NCBI GenBank assembly: GCA_902805635.1
Contig: CADCTC010000229.1
Coordinates: 1-34,641 of the forward strand
DNA length: 34,641 nt
Reading direction: 5' to 3'
DNA from: an uncultured Chloroflexota bacterium
GTDB lineage: Bacteria; Chloroflexota; UBA11872; UBA12225
Shown piece by piece: positions 6,713 through 13,403 of the stretch. Within the stretch, counting starts at the first letter, position 1, and every line of letters starts with the position of its first letter. Made by a program: the position numbers and the translations under genes. The notes beneath the pieces were generated by a model, which saw only the letters and a list, made by a program, of their open reading frames with translations, made no database searches and was not told the origin of the DNA.

Positions 6713-7270
6713 CTACGCCCGCTCGATGTATGTACCGGAGCGGGTGTCCACGCGGATCACGTCCCCGGTGTTGACGAAGAGCGGTACGTTGACCACTAAG
6801 CCCGTCTCGGTGCGTGCAGGCTTGGTGCCGCCGGTGGCGGTATCGCCCTTGAAGCCAGGATCGGTCTCCTCCACGCGGAGCTCGATGTTGAGCGGCAGCT
6901 CGACGTCGATTGGCTCCTCGTCGATGTACGCCAGCTCCAGGTGCATGCCGTCTTTGAGGTAGTTCACTGCGTCGCCAAGGATCGAGCGAGGCACCGAACG
7001 CTGCTCATAGTTTTGCTGGTCCATGAACTCGTACATGTCGCCGTCGCTGTAGAGGAACTGCACCGGGTGACGGTCCACGCGCGTGCGGGCAAACCGCTCC
7101 TGGGCAGAGAAGGTGCGCTCGAAGATGGCGCCTGAGCGCACGTCCAGTAGCTTCAGTCGCACCTGCGCGCCACCGCGCCCCATCTTGATGTGGTGGTACT
7201 CCATCACGCGGTAGACCTTGTCATCCAGCTCGATGACGATTCCCTTGCGCAGCTCGCCGACATTGATCAC
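6713..7270 (-). CDS. efp: elongation factor P, Arg32 type
   Basis: EF-P binds stalled ribosomes between the P and E sites and promotes peptide bonds at consecutive prolines. The 185-residue, three-beta-domain protein begins VINVGELRKGIVIELDDKVYRVMEYHH. It ends with the conserved C-terminal OB domain (VVNVPLFVNTGDVIRVDTRSGTYIERA). The loop tip reads KMGRGGAQVR. The residue at the position modified in E. coli (Lys34, lysylated by EpmA) is Arg32. Arg32 is rhamnosylated by EarP in Pseudomonas and Neisseria, but Thermus also has Arg there. No modification enzyme is encoded in this window. The start is GTG at 7270, with AGGGGA 6 nt upstream. Neighbours follow the widespread order aminopeptidase-efp-accB. 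Confidence 0.95.
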   Translation of the reverse strand: MINVGELRKGIVIELDDKVYRVMEYHHIKMGRGGAQVRLKLLDVRSGAIFERTFSAQERFARTRVDRHPVQFLYSDGDMYEFMDQQNYEQRSVPRSILGDAVNYLKDGMHLELAYIDEEPIDVELPLNIELRVEETDPGFKGDTATGGTKPARTETGLVVNVPLFVNTGDVIRVDTRSGTYIERA

Positions 7271-7332
7271 GTTCGTTCCCCTGTCTTCCTGTGCGTCTTG
7301 ATTGTGCCCGCTTTACCCGGCGCCCCGGCAGG

Positions 7333-7361
7333 CGGCGCCGGTACGCTGCGTGCCGGCGCCG
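7333..7361 (-). terminator. strong GC hairpin between the aminopeptidase and efp
   Basis: A 13-bp stem with one G-T pair, starting CGGCGCCGG on the plus strand, closes on a CTG loop (7346-7348). It lies directly after the aminopeptidase stop, in the direction of minus-strand transcription. No T-tract follows, so it may pause or process the transcript rather than terminate it. The gap continues for 60 bp to efp and may contain the efp promoter, which I could not identify with confidence. Confidence 0.45.
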
Positions 7362-7367
7362 GGGGCG

Positions 7368-8492
7368 TCAGCGAGCGCCGATCTCCACCACCGGCGCCTT
7401 GTGCGCCGTCGTGAGCACCTGGCAGCGCGTCTCGCCGATCACCACCAGGTCTTCAATCCGAATGCCGCCCCAGCCGGGCAGGTAGATGCCTGGCTCAACG
7501 CTGGTCACCGCGCCGGCCCGCAGCATCATCTCGCCACGGCTCCTGGAGAGGTACGGGTCTTCGTGGACCGCCAGCCCTATCCCGTGACCAGTGCCGTGCC
7601 CGAAGTGGTCGCCGTGGCCAGCGTCTTCGATCACCTTGCGCGCCAGCATGTCACCTTCCTTGCCCAGCATGCCAGCCTTGAGTCCATCCTCGCACGCTTG
7701 CTGGGCGCGCAAGACGATGGCGTGGATCTCCCAGAACATCGGGTCTGGATCGCCGAGCACGACAGTGCGCGTCATGTCCGAACAGTAGCCATTCAGTCGG
7801 CAGCCCATGTCAATCACGATCGGCTCACCTGCCTGGATCGGTCGTTCGGACGCCCGGTGGTGCGGCATCGCGCCATTTGGCCCCGACGCCACGATGGTAG
7901 GAAACGAAAGGGCATCTGCACCGCGTTCGCGCATCGCCACCTCCAGCCGCCACGCCACCTCGCGCTCGGTCACTCCCGGCATAAGTCCCGCCACCACATG
8001 CTCCAGCGCGCGGTCAGAGATCAGCACCGCGCGTCGGATTGCCTCGACTTCTGAGGGGTCCTTCACCTGGCGCACGTCCTCGGCGAAGCCGCGCAGTGGG
8101 ACCAGCTCGGCCCCCGGCGCCTTCTCGCGCAGCGCCTCTTGCAGTCGCAGATGCTGGTCTACCGTGACGTGCTCCGCCTCGAACCCGATCTGCTTGAGAC
8201 CGAGGCGCGCAATCTGCTCGGCCACGAATGGCCAGGCGTGTCCCTCGGTCTTCACCACCTCGCATCCGGGCGCCTGCGTCGCAGCCTGCTCGACGTAACG
8301 GAAGTCCGTCAGCAGCAACCCGGCCGCCTGCGACACGAGCAGCTGGCCGGCTGACCCGGCGAACCCGCTCAGGTAGCGCCGGTTCTCGGCCTCGGTGACC
8401 AACACGCCGCCCAGTGCCGGCGCGTGTTCACCCAGGCGGCGGCGCAGCGCGGCCAGGCGAGCGGGGACCTTGCTTGACGTATCGGTCGGCAT
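7368..8492 (-). CDS. Xaa-Pro aminopeptidase / M24 metallopeptidase
   Basis: This is a creatinase/prolidase-fold enzyme of about 374 residues that removes the N-terminal residue before proline or cleaves X-Pro dipeptides. The N-terminal creatinase-like domain contains VTEAENRRYLSGFAGSAG. The pita-bread catalytic domain shows all five metal ligands: Asp in IVIDMG, Asp in GYCSDMTRTV, His in GHGTGHGIGL, Glu in TSVEPGIY, and Glu in GGIRIEDLVV. I chose the ATG at 8492; a GTG at 8516 is also in frame. It lies upstream of efp on the same strand, a conserved pairing in many bacteria and functionally suggestive since both concern proline. Confidence 0.92.
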   Translation of the reverse strand: MPTDTSSKVPARLAALRRRLGEHAPALGGVLVTEAENRRYLSGFAGSAGQLLVSQAAGLLLTDFRYVEQAATQAPGCEVVKTEGHAWPFVAEQIARLGLKQIGFEAEHVTVDQHLRLQEALREKAPGAELVPLRGFAEDVRQVKDPSEVEAIRRAVLISDRALEHVVAGLMPGVTEREVAWRLEVAMRERGADALSFPTIVASGPNGAMPHHRASERPIQAGEPIVIDMGCRLNGYCSDMTRTVVLGDPDPMFWEIHAIVLRAQQACEDGLKAGMLGKEGDMLARKVIEDAGHGDHFGHGTGHGIGLAVHEDPYLSRSRGEMMLRAGAVTSVEPGIYLPGWGGIRIEDLVVIGETRCQVLTTAHKAPVVEIGAR

Positions 8493-8582
8493 GCGTAGGG
8501 CGCCGGCGACGAGCACTCAGCTGCACCCGGCGCACGCCCGTAAGGGTACCTTGCGGCCCGACGACCGCTTGATGCCTACCGT

Positions 8583-9755
8583 CTACTGGCGCGAGTAGCG
8601 GACCCGGTTAGCCTCGTGCTCGGCCAGTGTGCGCGAGAAGACGTGCGAGCCGTCGTTCTTGATGTCATTGCGCACGAAGTACATCACGTCCGTTCGCTCG
8701 GGCTCCGCCACCGCGCGCAGCGCCGCGGCGCCCGGATTAGCAATCGGCGTGGGGGGAAGGCCGAGGAACATGTACGAGTTGTATGGCGAGCTCGGCATGA
8801 TATTGCGGGGAGAATCTCGCAGCACCGGCCACCAATCGCCCGGCTTATTCTGCTGCGTGCCGAGCGCATACTGGATGGTCGGGTCCGCGAACAGTCCTTC
8901 TTTGACCTTCAAGCGGTTGACGTACACCGCCGCGATGCGCGAGCGCTCTTCCTTGACCTGCGCCTCGCGCTCCACGATGGATGCGAGCGTCACGGCCTGG
9001 TACGGGTTCAAGCCCGAATTCTTCTGCGCCGCTTCACGCAGCGGGGGCGGAAACGCTTCGCCAAAGCGCTTGAGCATCATGTGCACCAGCTCTTCGGCGG
9101 TTGTCTTGCCGGGGATCACGCGGTACGTGTCAGGGAAGAGATAGCCTTCTAGCGACGCGCCGGCCGGCTTGCTCTCTAGGAAGTCGTAGGCGAAGTTGCC
9201 ACGCTTCACCAGGTCCAGGAAGCGCTTGGAGTCGATACCTGTGTCGGCCTTTTCCAGAGCCTCGGCGAACTCCTCCAGCCGGCGTCCCTCGATGAACGTG
9301 ACCGACACGTCCTTCGCCTTCGCCGCCTGGAGCGTCGTGATCAGCTCCTCCTCGGTCATGCCGTCGTGCAGTTGGTAGTCGCCGGCCTGGAGCTTGCCTT
9401 CGGCGCCCTGCCACTGCACGCGCAGCCGGAAGAGCAGCGCGTTGCCCACCAGCCCCATCCGGTTGAGCCGCTCCGCGATCGAGCCGGTGGTCTCGCCCTG
9501 TCGCACGGTAAACGTCACCGCTTCGCCGGCCCGCACCGGACGGTCGGCCGCCGCAGGGGCCGCTTGGGCCGGAGCCGGTTGCGCGGGGGCCGGCTGTGCG
9601 GCCGGCGCCTGTGGCTGCGCCGGTTGCGCGGCAGCCTCGCTGCCGGTAATGCCGCCGAAGATGGACGGCTGGCCAGCCTCGGCGCTGCGCATGATCATGG
9701 AGACGCCGTAGACGCTAACCGCCACGAGCATCAGGAAGACGACGGCGATTCGCAT
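8583..9755 (-). CDS. mltG: endolytic murein transglycosylase MltG
   Basis: MltG is a membrane-anchored lytic transglycosylase that cuts nascent glycan strands and so sets their length. The 390-residue protein has an N-terminal membrane anchor (residues 3-20, AVVFLMLVAVSVYGVSMI). A Pro/Ala/Gln-rich linker (about 42-72) follows, then a LysM-like domain (VRQGETTGSIAERLNRMG). The YceG catalytic domain has the signature LASIVEREAQVKEE, whose first Glu is the expected catalytic residue, and FADPTIQYALG. The start ATG overlaps the ruvX stop by one base, indicating translational coupling. The same pair occurs in many bacteria. Here it also complements the elongasome genes at the far end of the window. 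Confidence 0.95.
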   Translation of the reverse strand: MRIAVVFLMLVAVSVYGVSMIMRSAEAGQPSIFGGITGSEAAAQPAQPQAPAAQPAPAQPAPAQAAPAAADRPVRAGEAVTFTVRQGETTGSIAERLNRMGLVGNALLFRLRVQWQGAEGKLQAGDYQLHDGMTEEELITTLQAAKAKDVSVTFIEGRRLEEFAEALEKADTGIDSKRFLDLVKRGNFAYDFLESKPAGASLEGYLFPDTYRVIPGKTTAEELVHMMLKRFGEAFPPPLREAAQKNSGLNPYQAVTLASIVEREAQVKEERSRIAAVYVNRLKVKEGLFADPTIQYALGTQQNKPGDWWPVLRDSPRNIMPSSPYNSYMFLGLPPTPIANPGAAALRAVAEPERTDVMYFVRNDIKNDGSHVFSRTLAEHEANRVRYSRQ

Positions 9756-10261
9756 CAGTCGGGCACCTGGTCGGAATTGGGATGGTCAGCCGGCGCACGG
9801 AGCGTCCCCGGTCGCGCTTGCTGCTGTCGCTGGTGGTCCAGATAGTCTTGCAAGATCACAGCCGCCGCCGCCGCATCGAGCCGGCGTCGCTCAGCTTCAC
9901 GCCGGTGCGCCGATGGCTCCCCTCGGCGCGGGGCATGCTGCCTAGACAGCGACTCCTGCGCCGTCTGGGTAGTGAAGCGTTCGTCCCAGAATACCACGCG
10001 CGTCCCAGGCACGGCGCGCAGCTTGCGCCCAAACGCCTGGGTGCGCCGCGACTGGTCGGTGACCTCACCCGACCCGCCAAGTGGCACGCCCACCACAAGC
10101 ACAACTGCTTGGTGCTCTTCCGCCAGCCGCGCGATAGCCGCCACAGCCTCCCGGTCAGATGGCCGCAGCACCGTGGCTATCGGAGTGGCCAGCAGCCCGG
10201 TCGGATCGCACCTGGCAACACCAATCCGCCGTTCCCCTACGTCCAGGCCGAGCGCAATCAC
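9755..10261 (-). CDS. ruvX: RuvX/YqgF-family putative Holliday junction resolvase / pre-16S rRNA nuclease
   Basis: This 168-residue RNase H-fold protein starts IALGLDVGERRIGVA, with the first catalytic Asp. The middle has VVLVVGVPLGGSGEVTDQS and the conserved Glu in VVFWDERFTTQTA. A late Asp lies in RRRLDAAAAAVILQDYLD. The family is linked to 5' processing of 16S rRNA in E. coli and to junction resolution by structure. About 25 extra residues follow the core, ending in a Gln/Arg/Pro-rich tail. The start is GTG and overlaps the stop of the upstream membrane-protein gene as GTGA. It overlaps mltG at its own end. Confidence 0.93.
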   Translation of the reverse strand: MIALGLDVGERRIGVARCDPTGLLATPIATVLRPSDREAVAAIARLAEEHQAVVLVVGVPLGGSGEVTDQSRRTQAFGRKLRAVPGTRVVFWDERFTTQTAQESLSRQHAPRRGEPSAHRREAERRRLDAAAAAVILQDYLDHQRQQQARPGTLRAPADHPNSDQVPD

Positions 10262-11988
10262 GCCGCCTTCGTCTGCACGCCGATCTGCCAGCCGAAGAAG
10301 GGGAGACGACCGGGCAGCGGTCCGCGGCTGTGTAGCTCGTAGCCGGCAGCGCCCGGCAACTGCGCCAAGTAGCTGTGCGCCTGGGTCAGCGGCTTGCCGG
10401 ACAGCGCGCCACGCAGCGCACCGGAGTCCACCTGGCTGGTGACCCTGGCGCGTGCGCGCCCGGTCAGACGCACCACGCCGTTCTCCACGCCCGCCATCAC
10501 CGGCGCTTCGGGCTGGACGCTCTCTGGCGCGACGGCAAAGCCGGGCTTGAGGTCCTTCGCATTTGCCGCGGCCACTTGGCGCACAAAGGTATTGTACGCG
10601 TCGTTGCCAAAGGCGGTGGCGCCGTAGCGCAACTTAAGCGTCAGCGCGAAGGTCTGCGCCTCATCATCTACGTTCTTGGTGAAGGTCGCATCCACCACCG
10701 CCGGGTTCTGCCCCGCCCAGGGCACCAGCGTTTCTTTGTCGGTCGCGGGAAGGTCAGACTTGAGCTGCTGCGCCAGTCGCTCCGAGAGCGTGCGTGAGAG
10801 CGCCTCGTGCAGCTTGCGCCGGTCTTCTTCGGTGACGTAGCTGATCGGACGGTCGGTGCCGCCGCGCGTGGGAGCGTTGTTCTGCACGGTCAGTGAACTC
10901 GCGGCCGGTCCCTCAATCTTGGTGATCTGGTTGCGCTCTACGTTGCCCGCTACTCCGCCGGCGACCGCCGCCACTCGCACAGTGGCCATGCCGAAGCTCT
11001 GGGTGGTGGCGGCCGAGCGACTGGGTGACACGGTGACATCCGACAGCGTGGCGAACTTCACCGCGCCCGCCGTGACAACACTTCCCTTGAGCACCTGCAC
11101 CGGTTGCGCCGAACGGTTGAGCAGCACGACCTCGCCGGTCGCCTTGCTGTCGGGGACGTTCTTGCGCCCCGTGGCTGGCGCCGTGGCCGTCTCCTGGACT
11201 TCACGTGAGATCGCGCGACCGGGCAGCCGGGCCTTAGCTACGTCGGCCTTCTTCAGTGTGGGATCGACCGTCAGTGGTACTTCCACCGTCCACGACTCGC
11301 TCACCGGCGCCAGCGTAACCGTCGCCGCTGGGTAGAGGAGGAAAGCGACCGCCAACGCGACGCACACCGCCGCGCCACAGATCGGGAGCGCCTTCCCACG
11401 ATGCGGCACGCCTATCGGAACACCGCGGATCACCGCAGGGAGCCCACTGCTACCAGTGAACCGCGACATGGGGATGGACAGCCGGCCTGCCCGCTGCCGC
11501 GTTTCGCCCTGGGCCGCTTCGCGCGGCACGCGCACAACGGGACCGGGCTGCAGGACATCCCGCGTCGCGCGCGGCAACGGCTCGGTACGCCAGCCGGCGG
11601 CGTCCGCAAGCGCGCGAGTGGACGGCGACGTGTAGCGCAGCACCAGCAGCTTGCCACGCTTGTCGGCACGCCGGCGGAGGGCGATCAGCGAGCTGCGTCG
11701 CAACAACGCTGCGGCCAGGTCCGGCTCGTCGAAACAAAGCAGCGCGCCACCCGCATCCTCGATTGCCGCCGCCACGCCGGTGACGGTGCTGATACCCGCG
11801 GCGTCCATGGGCTGCGGCGCCGGCCCAATTCGCAACGGTAGCACCCGCCCGGCGGCCTCGCCGGAGCCCGCCCATGCATCGGCGGTGCCCGTGCCAGGGA
11901 CCGCGACAATGTCACTCGCGGGACGGAACCGGCGCAGACGAGCATCCAGCAGCCGGGGGGACGCGAAGATCGTTGCCGCTGTCGCCAT
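10258..11988 (-). CDS. single-pass membrane protein with baseplate-J-like extracytoplasmic domain
   Basis: The 576-residue protein has three parts. Residues 60-135 form a cytoplasmic alpha/beta domain (GGALLCFDEPDLAAALL, KLLVLRYTSPSTRALADAAGW). It resembles the divergent N-terminal domain of Chloroflexota and Patescibacteria proteins annotated as baseplate J/gp47. One transmembrane helix spans 201-220. An extracytoplasmic part follows; residues 283-357 (ATGEVVLLNRSAQPVQVLKGS, then GGVAGNVERNQI) have the look of the baseplate J beta-domain. The rest contains beta repeats and a helix at about 375-400. It is followed by ruvX with a GTGA overlap and preceded by an FtsA/PilM-like ATPase 43 bp away. 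The layout (cytoplasmic actin-fold ATPase plus bitopic partner) recalls PilM-PilN, but no PilN homology is visible. Function unknown. Confidence 0.65.
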   Translation of the reverse strand: MATAATIFASPRLLDARLRRFRPASDIVAVPGTGTADAWAGSGEAAGRVLPLRIGPAPQPMDAAGISTVTGVAAAIEDAGGALLCFDEPDLAAALLRRSSLIALRRRADKRGKLLVLRYTSPSTRALADAAGWRTEPLPRATRDVLQPGPVVRVPREAAQGETRQRAGRLSIPMSRFTGSSGLPAVIRGVPIGVPHRGKALPICGAAVCVALAVAFLLYPAATVTLAPVSESWTVEVPLTVDPTLKKADVAKARLPGRAISREVQETATAPATGRKNVPDSKATGEVVLLNRSAQPVQVLKGSVVTAGAVKFATLSDVTVSPSRSAATTQSFGMATVRVAAVAGGVAGNVERNQITKIEGPAASSLTVQNNAPTRGGTDRPISYVTEEDRRKLHEALSRTLSERLAQQLKSDLPATDKETLVPWAGQNPAVVDATFTKNVDDEAQTFALTLKLRYGATAFGNDAYNTFVRQVAAANAKDLKPGFAVAPESVQPEAPVMAGVENGVVRLTGRARARVTSQVDSGALRGALSGKPLTQAHSYLAQLPGAAGYELHSRGPLPGRLPFFGWQIGVQTKAA

Positions 11989-12031
11989 AGGTATGTGATC
12001 TCAACGAAATCACTCCCACGGTGTTGCGCGC

Positions 12032-13276
12032 TCAGCCTTCCTGTGGTCTGGGTGCGGCGGCCGCGGCAACTGCCGCGGCCAGTGCCAGTGGCGTGACCGC
12101 GTCCGGCCCTAGATTGAGGTCAGGCGGGAGGCGCACGCCCGGAACGACGGCCGCGGACAGGAGTCGAACCGCGGGAGCACGCTCGAACGGCAGCGCTGTG
12201 TGCCACGCCGGCGACGCCAGAGCCCGCCGCAGCTCCGGCAGGAGGGCCCCGCCGCCACACAGCAGTATGCGCGCCGGGAGCACGCGTCCACGTGCGAGGT
12301 CGGCGCACACCGCCTCGAATGCGTCCAGCCAAACATCGGCGTGGTGGCGCGCCAGTTGCGCCAGAGCGCGCCCGGCAGGGCCGCCACCCGGCCCGCGATG
12401 GCCCGCGCCCGCAGAGTGCGCCTCCACAGCTAGCCGAGCTTGCTCGCCATCCAGTCTGGTACGTTCCTCCAGCCGCGCCTCCAGCGCCGCGCTGCCAATG
12501 GGGAAGGAGCCCGCGGCCTCGGCGCTGCCGGCGCCGGCGATCACGATTCCGGTACCGGCGGCGCCGGCATCCACGATAATGGCCGGCCCGTCGCCCAGCG
12601 CGCCCGCCGCCGCGCCGAGCGCCGCCGGGCCGGCTACCAGGCCCATCACCTCCAGGTCCAGGCGGCCGGCCAGCGCTCTCAGGCGCTTCACCTCCTCCAA
12701 CGGTGAGCAGATCGCCACGACGGACACGCTCAGCTCAGAGCCGCCGCGCCCGACCGGCTCGACCGCGGGCCGGCTATCCAGCGTCACGCCCAGCACATTG
12801 TGGTGCACCATCTCCAGGGCTGGCTCACGACCGTACTCGGCCGCAAACGCGCGGCGGGCGGCGACGACAGCGTTCTCGCGCGCTGTTTCACACGCATCGC
12901 GCCATTCGCGCACGGTGATCGGCGCCGCGGGTCGCGGCCGCTCCACCGTGGCGTGGCCGATGGCGGTGCCACAGACGCTGGCGGAGACGCCTAGCGCCAC
13001 GCGGCGCGGGATGACACCGGCCTGGTCCTCAGCCGCTTCCAGCGCCCGCTCAGCTGCGGAGAGCTCTGCGCCATCACCGGTACCAGCAGCGCCCGGTGCA
13101 CCGGACGTGGCTGCTGGCGGCCGCGGCACGCTCGCCCAACCGAGCACGAGCGCCTCGCCGTCCGCAGCCTGCGCGACGACAACCTTCGCCGTGCCGGCGC
13201 CAAGGTCGAGCAGCGAGAACAGCGGATCGTCCGGCGTGGCGGAGACAGGGCCACTGTGCTCCCGGTCGCGACGCAA
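12032..13276 (-). CDS. FtsA/PilM-like actin-fold ATPase
   Basis: The 414-residue protein carries the actin/HSP70 nucleotide-binding pattern: phosphate-1 loop LLDLGAGTAKVVV (22-34), phosphate-2 loop IIVDAGAAGTGIVIA (233-247), and adenosine motif ILLCGGGALLPEL (337-349). Residues 92-190 (VALGVSASVCGTAIGHA, then PITVREWRDACETA) fit the extra 1C/SHS2-type subdomain of FtsA and PilM. The C-terminal part is Ala-rich and no FtsZ-binding or membrane helix is evident. FtsA anchors FtsZ and PilM organises type IV pilus assembly; neither ftsZ nor pil genes are adjacent. The frame opens with TTG at 13276, after an in-frame TGA a few codons upstream. The start has no Shine-Dalgarno sequence and is uncertain. 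It probably works with the membrane protein encoded next. Confidence 0.7.
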   Translation of the reverse strand: MRRDREHSGPVSATPDDPLFSLLDLGAGTAKVVVAQAADGEALVLGWASVPRPPAATSGAPGAAGTGDGAELSAAERALEAAEDQAGVIPRRVALGVSASVCGTAIGHATVERPRPAAPITVREWRDACETARENAVVAARRAFAAEYGREPALEMVHHNVLGVTLDSRPAVEPVGRGGSELSVSVVAICSPLEEVKRLRALAGRLDLEVMGLVAGPAALGAAAGALGDGPAIIVDAGAAGTGIVIAGAGSAEAAGSFPIGSAALEARLEERTRLDGEQARLAVEAHSAGAGHRGPGGGPAGRALAQLARHHADVWLDAFEAVCADLARGRVLPARILLCGGGALLPELRRALASPAWHTALPFERAPAVRLLSAAVVPGVRLPPDLNLGPDAVTPLALAAAVAAAAAPRPQEG

Positions 13277-13295
13277 GAGGCGGGTGAGGCGGTCC

Positions 13296-13356
13296 AGACC
13301 TCACCCCTGCCGCCCATGCGCTGCATGGGCACCCGGCCTCTCCCTTAGGAGAGGGG
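13296..13356. repeat. REP-like double hairpin downstream of alaS
   Basis: Two hairpins lie in tandem. The first is GCCCATGC (13312-13319), loop GCT, GCATGGGC (13323-13330). The second is CCTCTCC (13337-13343), loop CTTA, GGAGAGG (13348-13354). The stretch beginning CCTCACCCCTG and the CTCTCCC/GGAGAGG stem look like a common GC-rich dispersed palindrome family. It may serve as the alaS terminator or separate alaS from the ATPase gene; there is no T-tract. Confidence 0.55.
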
Positions 13357-13403
13357 AGATTCGTGGCGCGAAATAGCGAAGCCGAAATGTGGAAGGCGGC
13401 ACG

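Noticed and set aside
5811-6962. 383-residue plus-strand frame crossing three minus-strand genes
   Set aside because: It spans GT9, the carrier-like gene and efp, all of which have clear family motifs. Its own translation is low-complexity.
12021-13376. 451-residue plus-strand frame opposite the FtsA/PilM-like gene
   Set aside because: Arg/Ala/Ser/Pro-rich shadow translation. The minus-strand frame has all three actin-fold motifs.
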